64,000 nt of DNA from Chlorogloeopsis sp. ULAP01. GTDB taxonomy: Bacteria; Cyanobacteriota; Cyanobacteriia; Cyanobacteriales; Nostocaceae. The position numbers were made by a program, and so were the translations under genes. The stretch's first letter is position 1; every line of letters begins with the position of its first letter. Positions 53,405 to 62,010 of this stretch are shown here, piece after piece. Location of the stretch: the NCBI RefSeq assembly GCF_030381805.1, contig NZ_JAUDRH010000026.1, forward strand, positions 1-64,000, in the 5' to 3' direction. Below the pieces are notes generated by a model. That model did no database searches. It saw nothing but the letters and a program-made list of their open reading frames with translations, and had not been told where the DNA came from.

Positions 53405-53785
53405 CTATGCGGTGGCTTTAAGATTGGTTTCATTGTCTAAGATTTGACGGATGCGCCGCTCCAGTAAATCGAGATCTAAACCACCTTCATCACGGCTAAT
53501 TCTACGCACAGTAGAATTAACATTGCCCAAATCTACCAATAAATCTTGAAGAATTTCCTGTTGTTGACGTGCTTGGGTCACTTCACGCGGTTCTTGTACT
53601 AGATCGCGCACGATGGTATCCTCAGCTCTTGAGGCAATAATTGGATCAACTTGCCCTTGAAGATGAACAAAAGTGCGTCGTCCTGGCCCTCTATCTTCGT
53701 CAATCGGTATTACTGCTGTGACTTGATCGGAACGCACATACTTGCCAAATCCTAAATGGACTAGCACTGACGACTGGATTTTCAT
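53405..53785 (-). CDS. RemA-like (DUF370) protein
   Basis: A 126-residue protein. VLVHLGFGKYVRSDQVTAVIPID and the RRTFVHLQGQVDPIIASRAEDTIVRDLV block resemble the RemA/DUF370 family, DNA-binding regulators of biofilm matrix genes in Bacillus that oligomerise into rings. The C-terminal third (DLGNVNSTVRRISRDEGG) is an added helical tail not found in short RemA proteins. Start ATG 53785. A role in regulation or nucleoid binding is inferred from the family only. Confidence 0.7.
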   Translation of the reverse strand: MKIQSSVLVHLGFGKYVRSDQVTAVIPIDEDRGPGRRTFVHLQGQVDPIIASRAEDTIVRDLVQEPREVTQARQQQEILQDLLVDLGNVNSTVRRISRDEGGLDLDLLERRIRQILDNETNLKATA

Positions 53786-53940
53786 ATAAATAAAACTTAT
53801 TTTTGTGACTTACTTCTATTTTAGAAGCTTAGAAAATGACCTTGCAGCTATAAGTAAAGCGGGTTTTACCCAATTCCAAGTAGTAGTTTCCGATTGGAAA
53901 ATGACGTATTGGAGCTCTTACTTAATGACTAACAACGTAT

Positions 53941-56205
53941 TTAAGCCTCTTGTGTTTTCATCAAACGAGTATAAATTCCGTCTTGTTGCCACAATTGTTT
54001 ATGAGTACCTCTTTGGACGACTTTGCCTGCTTCTAGCACAATAATTTCATGACTATCACGGATTGTACTGAGTCGATGGGCAATGATGATACATGCGCAA
54101 CCACGTCGTCGCAAATTTTGATCAATTATTAATTCTGTTTCGGGATCGAGGGCGCTGGTAGCTTCATCGAGTACTAACACCGTTGGATTTTTAACTAAAG
54201 CACGGGCAATTTCTAGACGCTGGCGTTGCCCACCACTAATATTCATCCCTCCCTCAATTAATTCAGCGTCATACCTTCCAGGCATTGATAAGATTAAATC
54301 CTTGATCGCCGCATCTTGACAAGCTTGGATCAAATCTGCATTGGGCACTGTTGAGTCCCAAAGAGTGATGTTGTCCCGTACTGTTCCGGCAAATAAAAAG
54401 ATATCCTGCTCAACCATTGCTAAAGAATTAGCCAATACAGAACGCGGGATTTGCTTGCGCGGAATACCATCAAAGTAAATTTCCCCATCCCAAGGTTCAT
54501 AAAGACCACAAATTAATTTAGCGATCGTAGACTTACCAGAACCACTCTTGCCTACAAATGCCACTCGTTGTCCTGGTTGAATACTCAAGCTTAAATTTTC
54601 GATTATAGGCGGTTCTAAACGGCTGTAGCCAAAGGTGACATTTCGTAACTCAATATAGCCCTCTAATTTAGAGGAGGAGGAAGACGCAAAGAAGGAGAGA
54701 CGCAAAGGGGGGGAGAAACTTTCATTTACATTCCCCGTGTCCCCGCGTCCCCACCTCCCCGTGTCCTCTTTCCTTTCTACTTCTACATCAATCGGGTTTT
54801 GCAGGACATCATCAAGGCGATTTAAGTCAGCTTCTAACTCTTGCAGAGTACTGCCAAAATTCACCAAGCTGTTAATTGGCTCTAAAAAACTCAGTGTTAA
54901 ACTTTGGTAGGCAACTAACATCCCAATACTGAGATTGCCGTTCATCACCTCTAAACCACCGACAACTAAAATAGAAGCCGTTGTTAGGCTCGTCAAAATT
55001 ATAGGCAATGCAGTGAGAATTTGAGTTTGTAAGCCTAATTCTTGTCGAACATTAAGTGCTTTAGCATAATAACCAGCAAATCGAGAAAATAAATCAGACT
55101 CTAATCCAGATGCTTTGATGGTTTCTATAGTCTGAATGCCACTAACAGTAACTCCATAAACTTTACCTTGTTCTTGGGCTAACCGCAGATTTGTATCAAC
55201 ACGAGTTTGAGAAATAAATTGCAGGGCAAGAATATTGATAGCGGCAAAACCGACAGCGATCGCACTCAGCATTAAGTTGTACTGAATCATAATCAACAGG
55301 TAAAAAACCATCATCACCGCATCAATTACCGTCGTTGCCAGACGTCCTGAAAGTATGTCTGCAACTGTGTCATTGATGGGAACCCGACTGCTGATTTCTC
55401 CTGCATAACGTTGGGCATAAAATCCCACAGGTAAGCGCAGAATATGCCAGAGAAATTTTCCTGACATAGTAACTGATAATTTCACCATCAATTGCCGCAG
55501 ATAGATCAGTCGGACTTTGGCAAGTAACGCCCGTAACACAGCAGTTAGAATCATCCCCAATAACAAGGGACGTAACCATTCTTGACGCTCTTGAACTAAA
55601 ATTTCATCAACAAAGACTTGAGAGAATGCTGGCACAGCTAATCGGGGAATTGTCAGCAATAGACCTGCAAATAGGCAAAATAGGATAGTACCCCACGAGT
55701 TTTGTAAGCGAGTCAGCAAAGCAGAGATAATATTACTTTTTTTGCCTCCCTTTTGAAAGCTTACTCCTGGCTCCATAACCAAGATCACGCCAGTGTATGC
55801 ACGGTCAAACTCTTCTATAGAAATGCTTCTGCGTCCTGTAGCCGGATCGTTGAGATAAACGTGCTTTTTACCAAACCCTTCTAAGACAAGAAAATGGTTG
55901 AAATTCCAAAAGACAATATATGGAGGAGGAAGATTTATAAGATTTTCAAAAGGTACTTTTAAACCTTTTGCATCTAAACCATAATTTTTGGCAGCTTTGA
56001 GAATATTAAAAGCTTTGCTCCCATCTCGCGAAACACCACACTCTTCTCGGAGTTTCGCCAGAGGTACAATGCGACCGTAATAGCTAAGAATAATACCCAG
56101 GGAAGCAGCACCGCATTCTACTGCTTCCATTTGCAAAATAGTGGGAGTGCGAACACAATAAGTTTGGACTCGCTCAAGCAGTTGCGAAGCAAGAGTAAAA
56201 AGCAT
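53941..56205 (-). CDS. Peptidase-containing ABC exporter (C39 + TMD + NBD, NHLP/bacteriocin type)
   Basis: A 754-residue exporter of peptide precursors. N-terminal C39 peptidase: catalytic Cys in QMEAVECGAASLGIILSYYG (about residue 31), His in FNHFLVLEGFG and Asp in LNDPATGRR (about 120). Six membrane helices follow (about 165-420), then the nucleotide-binding domain with FVGKSGSGKSTIAKL (Walker A), ISGGQRQRLEIARAL (signature), PTVLVLDEATSALDPETE (Walker B). Family is the NHLM/NHLP-type bacteriocin exporter. I start at ATG 56205; the frame continues to 56298 without homology. No precursor, HlyD or modifying enzyme is adjacent. An in-frame low-complexity insert lies at about residues 472-515. 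Confidence 0.92.
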   Translation of the reverse strand: MLFTLASQLLERVQTYCVRTPTILQMEAVECGAASLGIILSYYGRIVPLAKLREECGVSRDGSKAFNILKAAKNYGLDAKGLKVPFENLINLPPPYIVFWNFNHFLVLEGFGKKHVYLNDPATGRRSISIEEFDRAYTGVILVMEPGVSFQKGGKKSNIISALLTRLQNSWGTILFCLFAGLLLTIPRLAVPAFSQVFVDEILVQERQEWLRPLLLGMILTAVLRALLAKVRLIYLRQLMVKLSVTMSGKFLWHILRLPVGFYAQRYAGEISSRVPINDTVADILSGRLATTVIDAVMMVFYLLIMIQYNLMLSAIAVGFAAINILALQFISQTRVDTNLRLAQEQGKVYGVTVSGIQTIETIKASGLESDLFSRFAGYYAKALNVRQELGLQTQILTALPIILTSLTTASILVVGGLEVMNGNLSIGMLVAYQSLTLSFLEPINSLVNFGSTLQELEADLNRLDDVLQNPIDVEVERKEDTGRWGRGDTGNVNESFSPPLRLSFFASSSSSKLEGYIELRNVTFGYSRLEPPIIENLSLSIQPGQRVAFVGKSGSGKSTIAKLICGLYEPWDGEIYFDGIPRKQIPRSVLANSLAMVEQDIFLFAGTVRDNITLWDSTVPNADLIQACQDAAIKDLILSMPGRYDAELIEGGMNISGGQRQRLEIARALVKNPTVLVLDEATSALDPETELIIDQNLRRRGCACIIIAHRLSTIRDSHEIIVLEAGKVVQRGTHKQLWQQDGIYTRLMKTQEA
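54665..54790. repeat. Low-complexity repeat inside the exporter gene
   Basis: CCCCGTGTCCCCGCGTCCCCACCTCCCCGTGTCC and a GGAGGAGGAAGACGC-type run within the coding frame. Such C-rich tracts are otherwise intergenic in this type of genome. It encodes the linker residues between the membrane part and the ATP-binding domain. Confidence 0.75.
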
Positions 56206-56313
56206 AGTATAGTTAGGTTGCAGTATTTTTTGCTGAACCAACTTATAGTGTAGGAAAGAATTGAGAAAAAGTGGGATAGAAAAGCAACTTCCTCGCAATT
56301 CCTTTCCCGATTT

Positions 56314-56769
56314 TTACTTGAAAGTCAGCAGACGAGGAAAAGATTTAACTAATGCAACTCCTCCAATTAGCACGAAAATTGATCCCATACCAGTAAACAT
56401 TGCAGGCAAAAACCATAGATCTAACCAAGAATTAATCATGACAGAATTTGGTTTTTGAGGATTGTATAGAACTTCTATCTGTTGACCTTTGGTAAATGCT
56501 GGTGGATTACTGCCTGTATTAGATTTAAATATAGTTTGTTCACCGGAACTTAAGGCAAATTTAACCACCGGATAATAAACCGAAGAAAAGCGACCTTTGT
56601 TATCAGTTGATGAACGTAATTCTAAGTCAATTACAGTTCCTTGTGATGATACTGCTGTACCAATAAAAGAATGAGTATTGAGTCCAAAGATAATGCCTAT
56701 GACAGCAAATATACTACCAATACCACCAAATATAGAACCAAATATTAGAAAGAACTTGGAATCATCCAT
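56314..56769 (-). CDS. DUF3592 membrane protein
   Basis: A 151-residue protein with two membrane helices, one at residues about 8-30 (FLIFGSIFGGIGSIFAVIGIIFG) and one at about 120-143. Between them is a soluble beta-rich domain with FSSVYYPVVKFALSSGEQTIF and the typical KGQQIEVLYNPQKPNSVMI. This matches the DUF3592 family, function unknown. It lies 108 bases upstream of the exporter on the same strand; whether they work together is only a guess. Start ATG 56769. Confidence 0.85.
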   Translation of the reverse strand: MDDSKFFLIFGSIFGGIGSIFAVIGIIFGLNTHSFIGTAVSSQGTVIDLELRSSTDNKGRFSSVYYPVVKFALSSGEQTIFKSNTGSNPPAFTKGQQIEVLYNPQKPNSVMINSWLDLWFLPAMFTGMGSIFVLIGGVALVKSFPRLLTFK

Positions 56770-56962
56770 ATTTAAAAGAGAACAGGGAACAGATAAAGTA
56801 TTAACTTCCGTTGACGCCCAATATTTTAGTATATTTTTACACTTTATTCTATATTCAAAACACTCTCTAGGTGCAGCAAGATTTACTAACTTGCTAGAGT
56901 TTATCTACTGTAAAGCTATAGATTATTTGTTATGAATCAAATTAAATGTAGTAAGCGATACT

Positions 56963-56988
56963 GTTAACTGTTGTGTTACAGTTGACAT
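56963..56988. promoter_or_regulatory. Inverted repeat upstream of the M28 peptidase gene
   Basis: CTGTTAACTGTTGTGTTACAGTTGACA: GTTAACTG and CAGTTGAC around TTGTGTTA, a candidate operator about 80-100 bases before the peptidase start. Confidence 0.4.
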
Positions 56989-57063
56989 TTTTTTGTCATT
57001 CTTACCTATCACACTAAAAATAACAGGAGCGAATAAATATATGACTTATCCAACCTAGCATTA

Positions 57064-58332
57064 ATGACTCCCTTAAAAACAAACCAAACAAATTCTTGGT
57101 TAAAGGCAGCGCTGATAGCTATTGTGGTTTCACTACCTACAGCTTGCGCTTTACAACCCAATCGTTTAAATAAAGTTGTTGAATCTCTGCCAAAAGCTGA
57201 GGCAAAACAAAGCGATCGCATCAATGCTAATTATGCAGATGTTGAAGCTTTGGTTAATATGGGTGCGCGAGTTGCTGGTACGCCAGTTATGGAGAAGGCA
57301 AGCGCCTACCTAATTGAGGAATACCGCAAAGCTGGTTATGTTACTGAAGTACAAACTTTTAATTATCAAAAGTTTGTAGACTCAGGCTCAAACCTAACTA
57401 TAGATGGTACAACCATCGAGGGTAAGGCACTCAATAATACGATCCCTGGCAAGCTCAATGCACCACTGGTGGCAGTTCCCAATGTTGGGCGAACTGGTGA
57501 CTTTGAGCAAGTGAATGTCAAAGGTGCGATCGCTATTGTCCGACGCGGTGAAATTCGCTTTTGGGAAAAAGCTGAAAATGCCGCTACTGCTGGGGCGGTT
57601 GGCTTAGTAATAGTCAACAATAAACCAGGCAATTTAGATGGTGGTACCTTGGGAGAGCCGCCGAAAATTCCTGTACTGGCACTTTCGAGTGAGCGTGGTA
57701 ATTCCTTGCTGGAACAAGCGCAGAATACCCCAACTAATATCAGCTTAAATGTCAATGCTCAACAGCAGGTTGTCACCGGGCGTAATGTTATCGCACATCT
57801 ACCAGGTGTAATCAAGCCAAATATTATACTGGGAGCGCATTACGATTCAGTGCCTGGTTCACCAGGAGCAAATGATAATGCCTCTGGAACAGCAGTAGTA
57901 CTCGCACTAGCGCGTAATTTATCTAACACAAGTCTTGGTCGCCAAGCCTGGTTTGTCGCCTTTGATGGTGAAGAAGATGGGCTGCACGGCTCACGAGCTT
58001 TTGTGAACACTGCTAAACCAGAATTTCTCTCAGGGCTGAAAGGAATGCTGAACTTTGACATGGTTGGCGTGAACGAGGAGCTTGGTATTGGTGGTACATC
58101 ATCCTTAACCGCCTTTGCCAAAAACGTTAAGCCAGATATGAAAGTTTTGGGTTCTTATGCTGGTAGCGATCATGCACCCTTTGCCAAAAAAGGTGTACCA
58201 GTCTTGTTTTTCTATCGGGGTCAGGAACCAAATTACCACACACCGAATGATAAAACAGTAGATCCAAAATTGCTCAATCAAACTGCGCAAGTAGCCCTAG
58301 ATATTGTCAAGCGTTTGCTGCAAGCTAACTGA
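57064..58332 (+). CDS. Exported M28-family aminopeptidase with PA domain
   Basis: A 422-residue zinc peptidase. The N-terminus has a hydrophobic signal (WLKAALIAIVVSLPTACALQ), possibly a lipoprotein signal although position -3 is Pro. A protease-associated (PA) insert runs about 90-220 (VKGAIAIVRRGEIRFWEKAENAATAGAVGLVIVN). The M28 zinc site is GAHYDSVPGSPGANDNASG (His and Asp, about 260-272), DGEEDGLHGSRAF (Glu pair, about 302), NFDMVG (about 330) and GSDHAPF (last His, about 360). Acts outside the cytoplasm on peptide N-termini. Single gene after an operator-like repeat. Confidence 0.9.
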   Translation: MTPLKTNQTNSWLKAALIAIVVSLPTACALQPNRLNKVVESLPKAEAKQSDRINANYADVEALVNMGARVAGTPVMEKASAYLIEEYRKAGYVTEVQTFNYQKFVDSGSNLTIDGTTIEGKALNNTIPGKLNAPLVAVPNVGRTGDFEQVNVKGAIAIVRRGEIRFWEKAENAATAGAVGLVIVNNKPGNLDGGTLGEPPKIPVLALSSERGNSLLEQAQNTPTNISLNVNAQQQVVTGRNVIAHLPGVIKPNIILGAHYDSVPGSPGANDNASGTAVVLALARNLSNTSLGRQAWFVAFDGEEDGLHGSRAFVNTAKPEFLSGLKGMLNFDMVGVNEELGIGGTSSLTAFAKNVKPDMKVLGSYAGSDHAPFAKKGVPVLFFYRGQEPNYHTPNDKTVDPKLLNQTAQVALDIVKRLLQAN

Positions 58333-58690
58333 ATTTGTGGGTGATTCATATCTTGTACTCCTACCAACAGCCACCAGGCACAGCCTCGAATCCCTCGTTA
58401 CCATGTTCAACCTGGTTGCGAGCATTAGAGCCTCTGGCTTTCTCCATTCGGTAAAACCCATGTCCGTCTGGGATTGTAAATCCCAGGCTCATAGCGAAAG
58501 TCCATTCAAATGGACTACATCGAAAACAGGAAATATCTAGTCCCCTTTAGAGGACTTTAGCTATTAGACAACGGTTTGTAACCGTTGGCGGGATTTGTGT
58601 ATACACAGTACTGCAAGATATCAGGTGAGGAAAACGGAGTCGTCTTTTGCTGATTGTATTGCTATTCATTCTTTGATTTAGAAATCTGCA
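58333..58690. other. Non-coding region with four spaced hairpins
   Basis: Contains four small hairpins at 58468-58486, 58499-58516, 58539-58556 and 58569-58587 with spacings near 30 bases. Likely a dispersed repeat element of Nostoc type. No gene. Confidence 0.6.
58468..58587. repeat. Array of four hairpins
   Basis: CTGGGATT/ATCCCAG, AGTCCATT/AATGGACT, AGTCCCCTTT/AGGACT-type and CAACGGTT/AACCGTTG, each with a 3-5 base loop. I recall similar multi-hairpin repeats from Nostoc genomes but cannot check. Confidence 0.7.
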
Positions 58691-59461
58691 ATGTCTACTA
58701 ATATCTCCTTGAAAAAGTCGCTAACTAATTTGTCTTTAGTGTCTGTTGGGGCGATGACTGCTCTATTTGGAGCACATTTAATGCCCACAAAGGCAGTACT
58801 TTCTGAACAACCAACTACTCAGGTGGTAAACACTGATACTAACTTTATTGCTGCTGCGGTAGAAAGAAGTGGAGCGGCGGTAGTTCGCATCGACTCCACG
58901 CGTACAGTATCGAGTCGGTACAGCCAATCCGGTAGACGAGTCGCACGGGGAACTGGTTCTGGATTTATTATTCAGTCAAATGGTTTAATTTTGACCAATG
59001 CTCACGTAGTTTCTGGTACAGATACGGTAAGAGTAACTCTGAAAGATGGCCGTAGCTTTACAGGTAGGGTGTTAGGTGCAGATAGAAGCACAGATGTGGC
59101 GGTTGTACAAATTCAAGCTAACAATCTACCTACCGTCAGCGTTGGTAATTCCGATCGCCTCAAACCTGGAGAATGGGCGATCGCGATCGGTAATCCTCTC
59201 GGTTTAGATAACACCGTGACAGTAGGTATTATCAGTGGAACAGAACGCTCTAGTCGTGCATTTGGCGGACGCGGAATCGGTTTTATTCAGACAGATGCAG
59301 CGATTAACCCTGGTAATTCAGGTGGCCCTTTATTGAATCAAAATGGACAGGTAATCGGCATTAATACCGCGATTATTCAAGGTGCTCAAGGATTAGGATT
59401 TGCCATTCCCATTAACCAAGCACAGCAAATTGCTAATCAGTTGATTGCTCAAGCAGCTTAA
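58691..59461 (+). CDS. HtrA/Deg-type serine protease without PDZ domain
   Basis: A 256-residue periplasmic trypsin-like protease. N-terminal signal-like stretch (LTNLSLVSVGAMTALFGAHLM). The triad is complete: His in ILTNAHVVSG (about residue 99), Asp in STDVAVVQ (about 135) and Ser in NPGNSGGPLLNQ (about 215). The protein stops after QQIANQLIAQAA, where HhoA/HhoB/HtrA proteins continue into a PDZ domain (about 120 more residues). It is either a natural short form or truncated; the neighbouring gene is truncated at the same place. Ribosome site not clear. Confidence 0.9.
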   Translation: MSTNISLKKSLTNLSLVSVGAMTALFGAHLMPTKAVLSEQPTTQVVNTDTNFIAAAVERSGAAVVRIDSTRTVSSRYSQSGRRVARGTGSGFIIQSNGLILTNAHVVSGTDTVRVTLKDGRSFTGRVLGADRSTDVAVVQIQANNLPTVSVGNSDRLKPGEWAIAIGNPLGLDNTVTVGIISGTERSSRAFGGRGIGFIQTDAAINPGNSGGPLLNQNGQVIGINTAIIQGAQGLGFAIPINQAQQIANQLIAQAA

Positions 59462-59508
59462 TTGCTTTTTTGAATCTAGCGATCGCATTTGTTTAATTAG
59501 TGCGATCG

Positions 59509-60186
59509 CTAACTCAAAACCGAAGCACCATCTCCTAAAGAAATTCTCTCAAACGCATCGTCAACTGTTAAGCGTTCAGCAAAGCTCAGAATTTCGGAAG
59601 ATTCCCCCTGTTTTAGCACCTGATATGAGGAGTGCTGTAGGGTAGATAAGGGCTTGGGCTGCTGTGGTTGCACAGGTAATACAAGTGGTGTCACTCCAAA
59701 AATTAAACCCTTATCACTGTCAAACAATTCAATCTTGGGAGCGCCTACTGAACCAAGCACCATAACTCGGATAGAATTGTCATCTTGATTTGTTACAGTT
59801 ACCTCAGTTATTCCTTCTACTGGTTTTGCTTGACGAAAGGCATTCCCCTGCAACTGTGTATTGGGAATATCAGCAACGTAGGTATTACCTTTACTGTTAG
59901 TATTAACTTCTAGTTTCGCGCCTTCTGTGGTTTTTAAGATCACGTCAAAGCCTGTATCGGTAGAATTGAGTTTTACTCCTGTAACTTTGATAATTTCTGT
60001 CTGAGTTGTTTGTTGTGAGAGTAAATGCGTAACTTTGGTAAGGGGAAGCTTTAATTCACGTAGTTGACGAATATCTGAATTGAAAACTGATGAGTTTTTT
60101 GCTTCACCTGCCAATACTGCTGGCGTCAAAAGCACAAATACTATACTAGCTAGCCACCAAGAATTGATAAATTGGAGATTTCTCAT
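59509..60186 (-). CDS. AMIN-domain protein, probable truncated TonB-dependent receptor
   Basis: A 225-residue secreted protein with a signal peptide (WWLASIVFVLLTPAVLAGEA). An AMIN domain follows (VTGVKLNSTDTGFDVILKTTEGAKLEV, then YVADIPNTQL, ITEVTVTNQDDNSIRVMVLG). This N-terminal part, including IRQLRELKLPLTKV, is the extension seen in front of cyanobacterial TonB-dependent siderophore receptors, which continue after LFDSDKGLIFGVTPL into plug and barrel (over 500 residues). None of these are present; the last 40 residues have no family features. Likely a remnant. Genes for PepSY, TonB and ExbB follow on the way to the right edge. Confidence 0.7.
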   Translation of the reverse strand: MRNLQFINSWWLASIVFVLLTPAVLAGEAKNSSVFNSDIRQLRELKLPLTKVTHLLSQQTTQTEIIKVTGVKLNSTDTGFDVILKTTEGAKLEVNTNSKGNTYVADIPNTQLQGNAFRQAKPVEGITEVTVTNQDDNSIRVMVLGSVGAPKIELFDSDKGLIFGVTPLVLPVQPQQPKPLSTLQHSSYQVLKQGESSEILSFAERLTVDDAFERISLGDGASVLS

Positions 60187-60296
60187 TTCTTTTCCTCACA
60201 CTTTCAAGCCAGGAGGCAGAGAGCAGCGCGTTGCAAAGGGGTAGAAGGAAAGAGGATTTTGTTCAGTTCCGCGACTAGTTTAAAAATTTTGGGGAG

Positions 60297-61415
60297 CTAT
60301 AACTTTGTAGCAGTCATAGTATCTACCCGATAACGATGCCACCACATTACCAAACTAGTGACAAACAAAATTAAGGGCGCAAAACTAACGAATACGTAGA
60401 GAATGCGGCTAGTGAATCCCCAGAAGGTGCCGTAGTGTAAAGGGACAAAAGAAGTGAGGATGCGATCGCCTAAAGCCAGCGATCGGCTATCAGATACTCG
60501 TAAAACTTCGCCATTGTACTGATCTAATAAAACCTCACTTTCACCGTAGTAAAAAGTTTCATGAGCTTGTCTTTTTCCCACCCTGATAATTCCTTCTGGC
60601 TGATCTGGCATTCCAATGTAGGTTGTTTTGGTATTTGGCAAAACTGCATCTGCATTCTTCAAGATTTGCGATAGTGGTAACGGTGATTGACTGGGGATCT
60701 TTTGAGAAACTAGCTCTGGTGGCTTGGGAGTTAAAGTAACAGCATAGATAAATGGAACGGATTGATCGTAGAAATTCCAGCAAAAGCCTATGAAACCTGT
60801 GAAGGATAAGAAAACAACGGCAATAATTCCCGTAACCTTGTGAATATCAAAATTTACTCTTTTAAAATGAGCATTCCACTTGATTTTGAATCCAGCAATC
60901 AGTTTTCTCCAACCAGGCCATAATATTACTCCTGTAAGGCTGAGAATGAATAACAGCAAACCAGTAACACCAGTAATAATCAAGCCGGGTTTACCTGCCA
61001 AAAGTTCATAGTGTAATCTCACGACAAGCTGCATGATGTCAGAACTTTCTTGGCTCCAACCCATTATCTCACCTGTGTAGGGATGAATAAACATCTGAGT
61101 AAGCTTATCTTTAGAGTCCCACAGCCTTACATGATAAAAAGAGGTAGGATTGTTTGGTAGGATGCTAAAGCCTATCTTAAGATCTGGTTGTTGAGCGATC
61201 GCAGACTTGACGCTTTCCGCAACCAAGTCAATAGATATACGTTGCTCCCCAGGAACAATATGACCAAATTTTTGTGTTACTAAGAAATACTCTATTTCTG
61301 GTCTAAATACCAACAAGCTACCAGTTAACCCAATCAAAACTACAATGAACCCCACAACCAAACCTATATATCGATGAATATAGAATGCGATGTCATGGAA
61401 TTTTTTCCTGTTCAT
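60297..61415 (-). CDS. PepSY-domain membrane protein (PiuB-like)
   Basis: A 372-residue protein with four or five membrane helices and PepSY domains between them. Start KKFHDIAFYIHRYIGLVVGFIVVLIGLTGSLLVF holds His-x8-H type heme ligands; a second pair is in VVRLHYELLAGKPGLIITGVTGLLLFILSLTG, with NFDIHKVTGIIAVVFLSFTG and FVPLHYGTFWGFTSRI following. The family (PiuB/iron-uptake) is often placed beside TonB-dependent receptors and is thought to reduce or process iron complexes. It lies 110 bases upstream of the AMIN remnant on the same strand. Confidence 0.92.
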   Translation of the reverse strand: MNRKKFHDIAFYIHRYIGLVVGFIVVLIGLTGSLLVFRPEIEYFLVTQKFGHIVPGEQRISIDLVAESVKSAIAQQPDLKIGFSILPNNPTSFYHVRLWDSKDKLTQMFIHPYTGEIMGWSQESSDIMQLVVRLHYELLAGKPGLIITGVTGLLLFILSLTGVILWPGWRKLIAGFKIKWNAHFKRVNFDIHKVTGIIAVVFLSFTGFIGFCWNFYDQSVPFIYAVTLTPKPPELVSQKIPSQSPLPLSQILKNADAVLPNTKTTYIGMPDQPEGIIRVGKRQAHETFYYGESEVLLDQYNGEVLRVSDSRSLALGDRILTSFVPLHYGTFWGFTSRILYVFVSFAPLILFVTSLVMWWHRYRVDTMTATKL

Positions 61416-62010
61416 GACAAATAGCTACTACCCATATGAAATAGAAATATTGATTGAGAACGAACTAATATATTTTGCCGTTCGCTGAGTTATACAATTT
61501 TGGATACTTCGACAAGCTCAGTACAAGTTTTGGAAAATGAATTGAAAATCGCTGTATTTGGGTTGGGCGAATCCATCTGCCCTTAATCATTTTTTAAATT
61601 GGTATTACTTGCATTTGAACTATGTTTGATGCTTGCTATTCTCAGCCAACATAAAAGAAATTTTTTACGATAATTTTCTCGAACTAAACTGATTATATAC
61701 TTTACACATAAGCTTTTTTAGGCTGCTTTTCTGAGAAAGATTCAATTATTCGTATCTGTTTAATAATAAAAATTGTCATTTCTATCTACAAAATAACCTT
61801 ATCATTTATTTTTCATTTGAGCGTTAAAAACGGCTTACAGGCAGGGTGTCACCCCTCTCCCTAATAAAAACCAGGGGCAAGGGGTGAGGTTTTTTATGCC
61901 TACTGCCTTATTTGTTGACAGTTAACTCAGAAACCAAGTTGATATTAAGTTTACGAATCACCGTGCGATCGCTTGACCACATGGTGATTTTATGCTCACG
62001 AGTGTGCTAA
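61416..62010. other. Intergenic region
   Basis: About 595 bases between the PepSY start and the tonB stop. Holds a hairpin repeat (61850-61886) and AT-rich sequence. An iron box (Fur site) is expected but I cannot point to a convincing one. Confidence 0.45.
61850..61886. repeat. CACCCCTCTCC hairpin repeat
   Basis: CACCCCT pairs with AGGGGTG around an internal CCCT/AGGG stem, followed on the plus strand by GAGGTTTTTTAT. A widespread intergenic repeat type; may also act as a terminator on the plus strand, although no plus-strand gene ends here. Confidence 0.5.
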
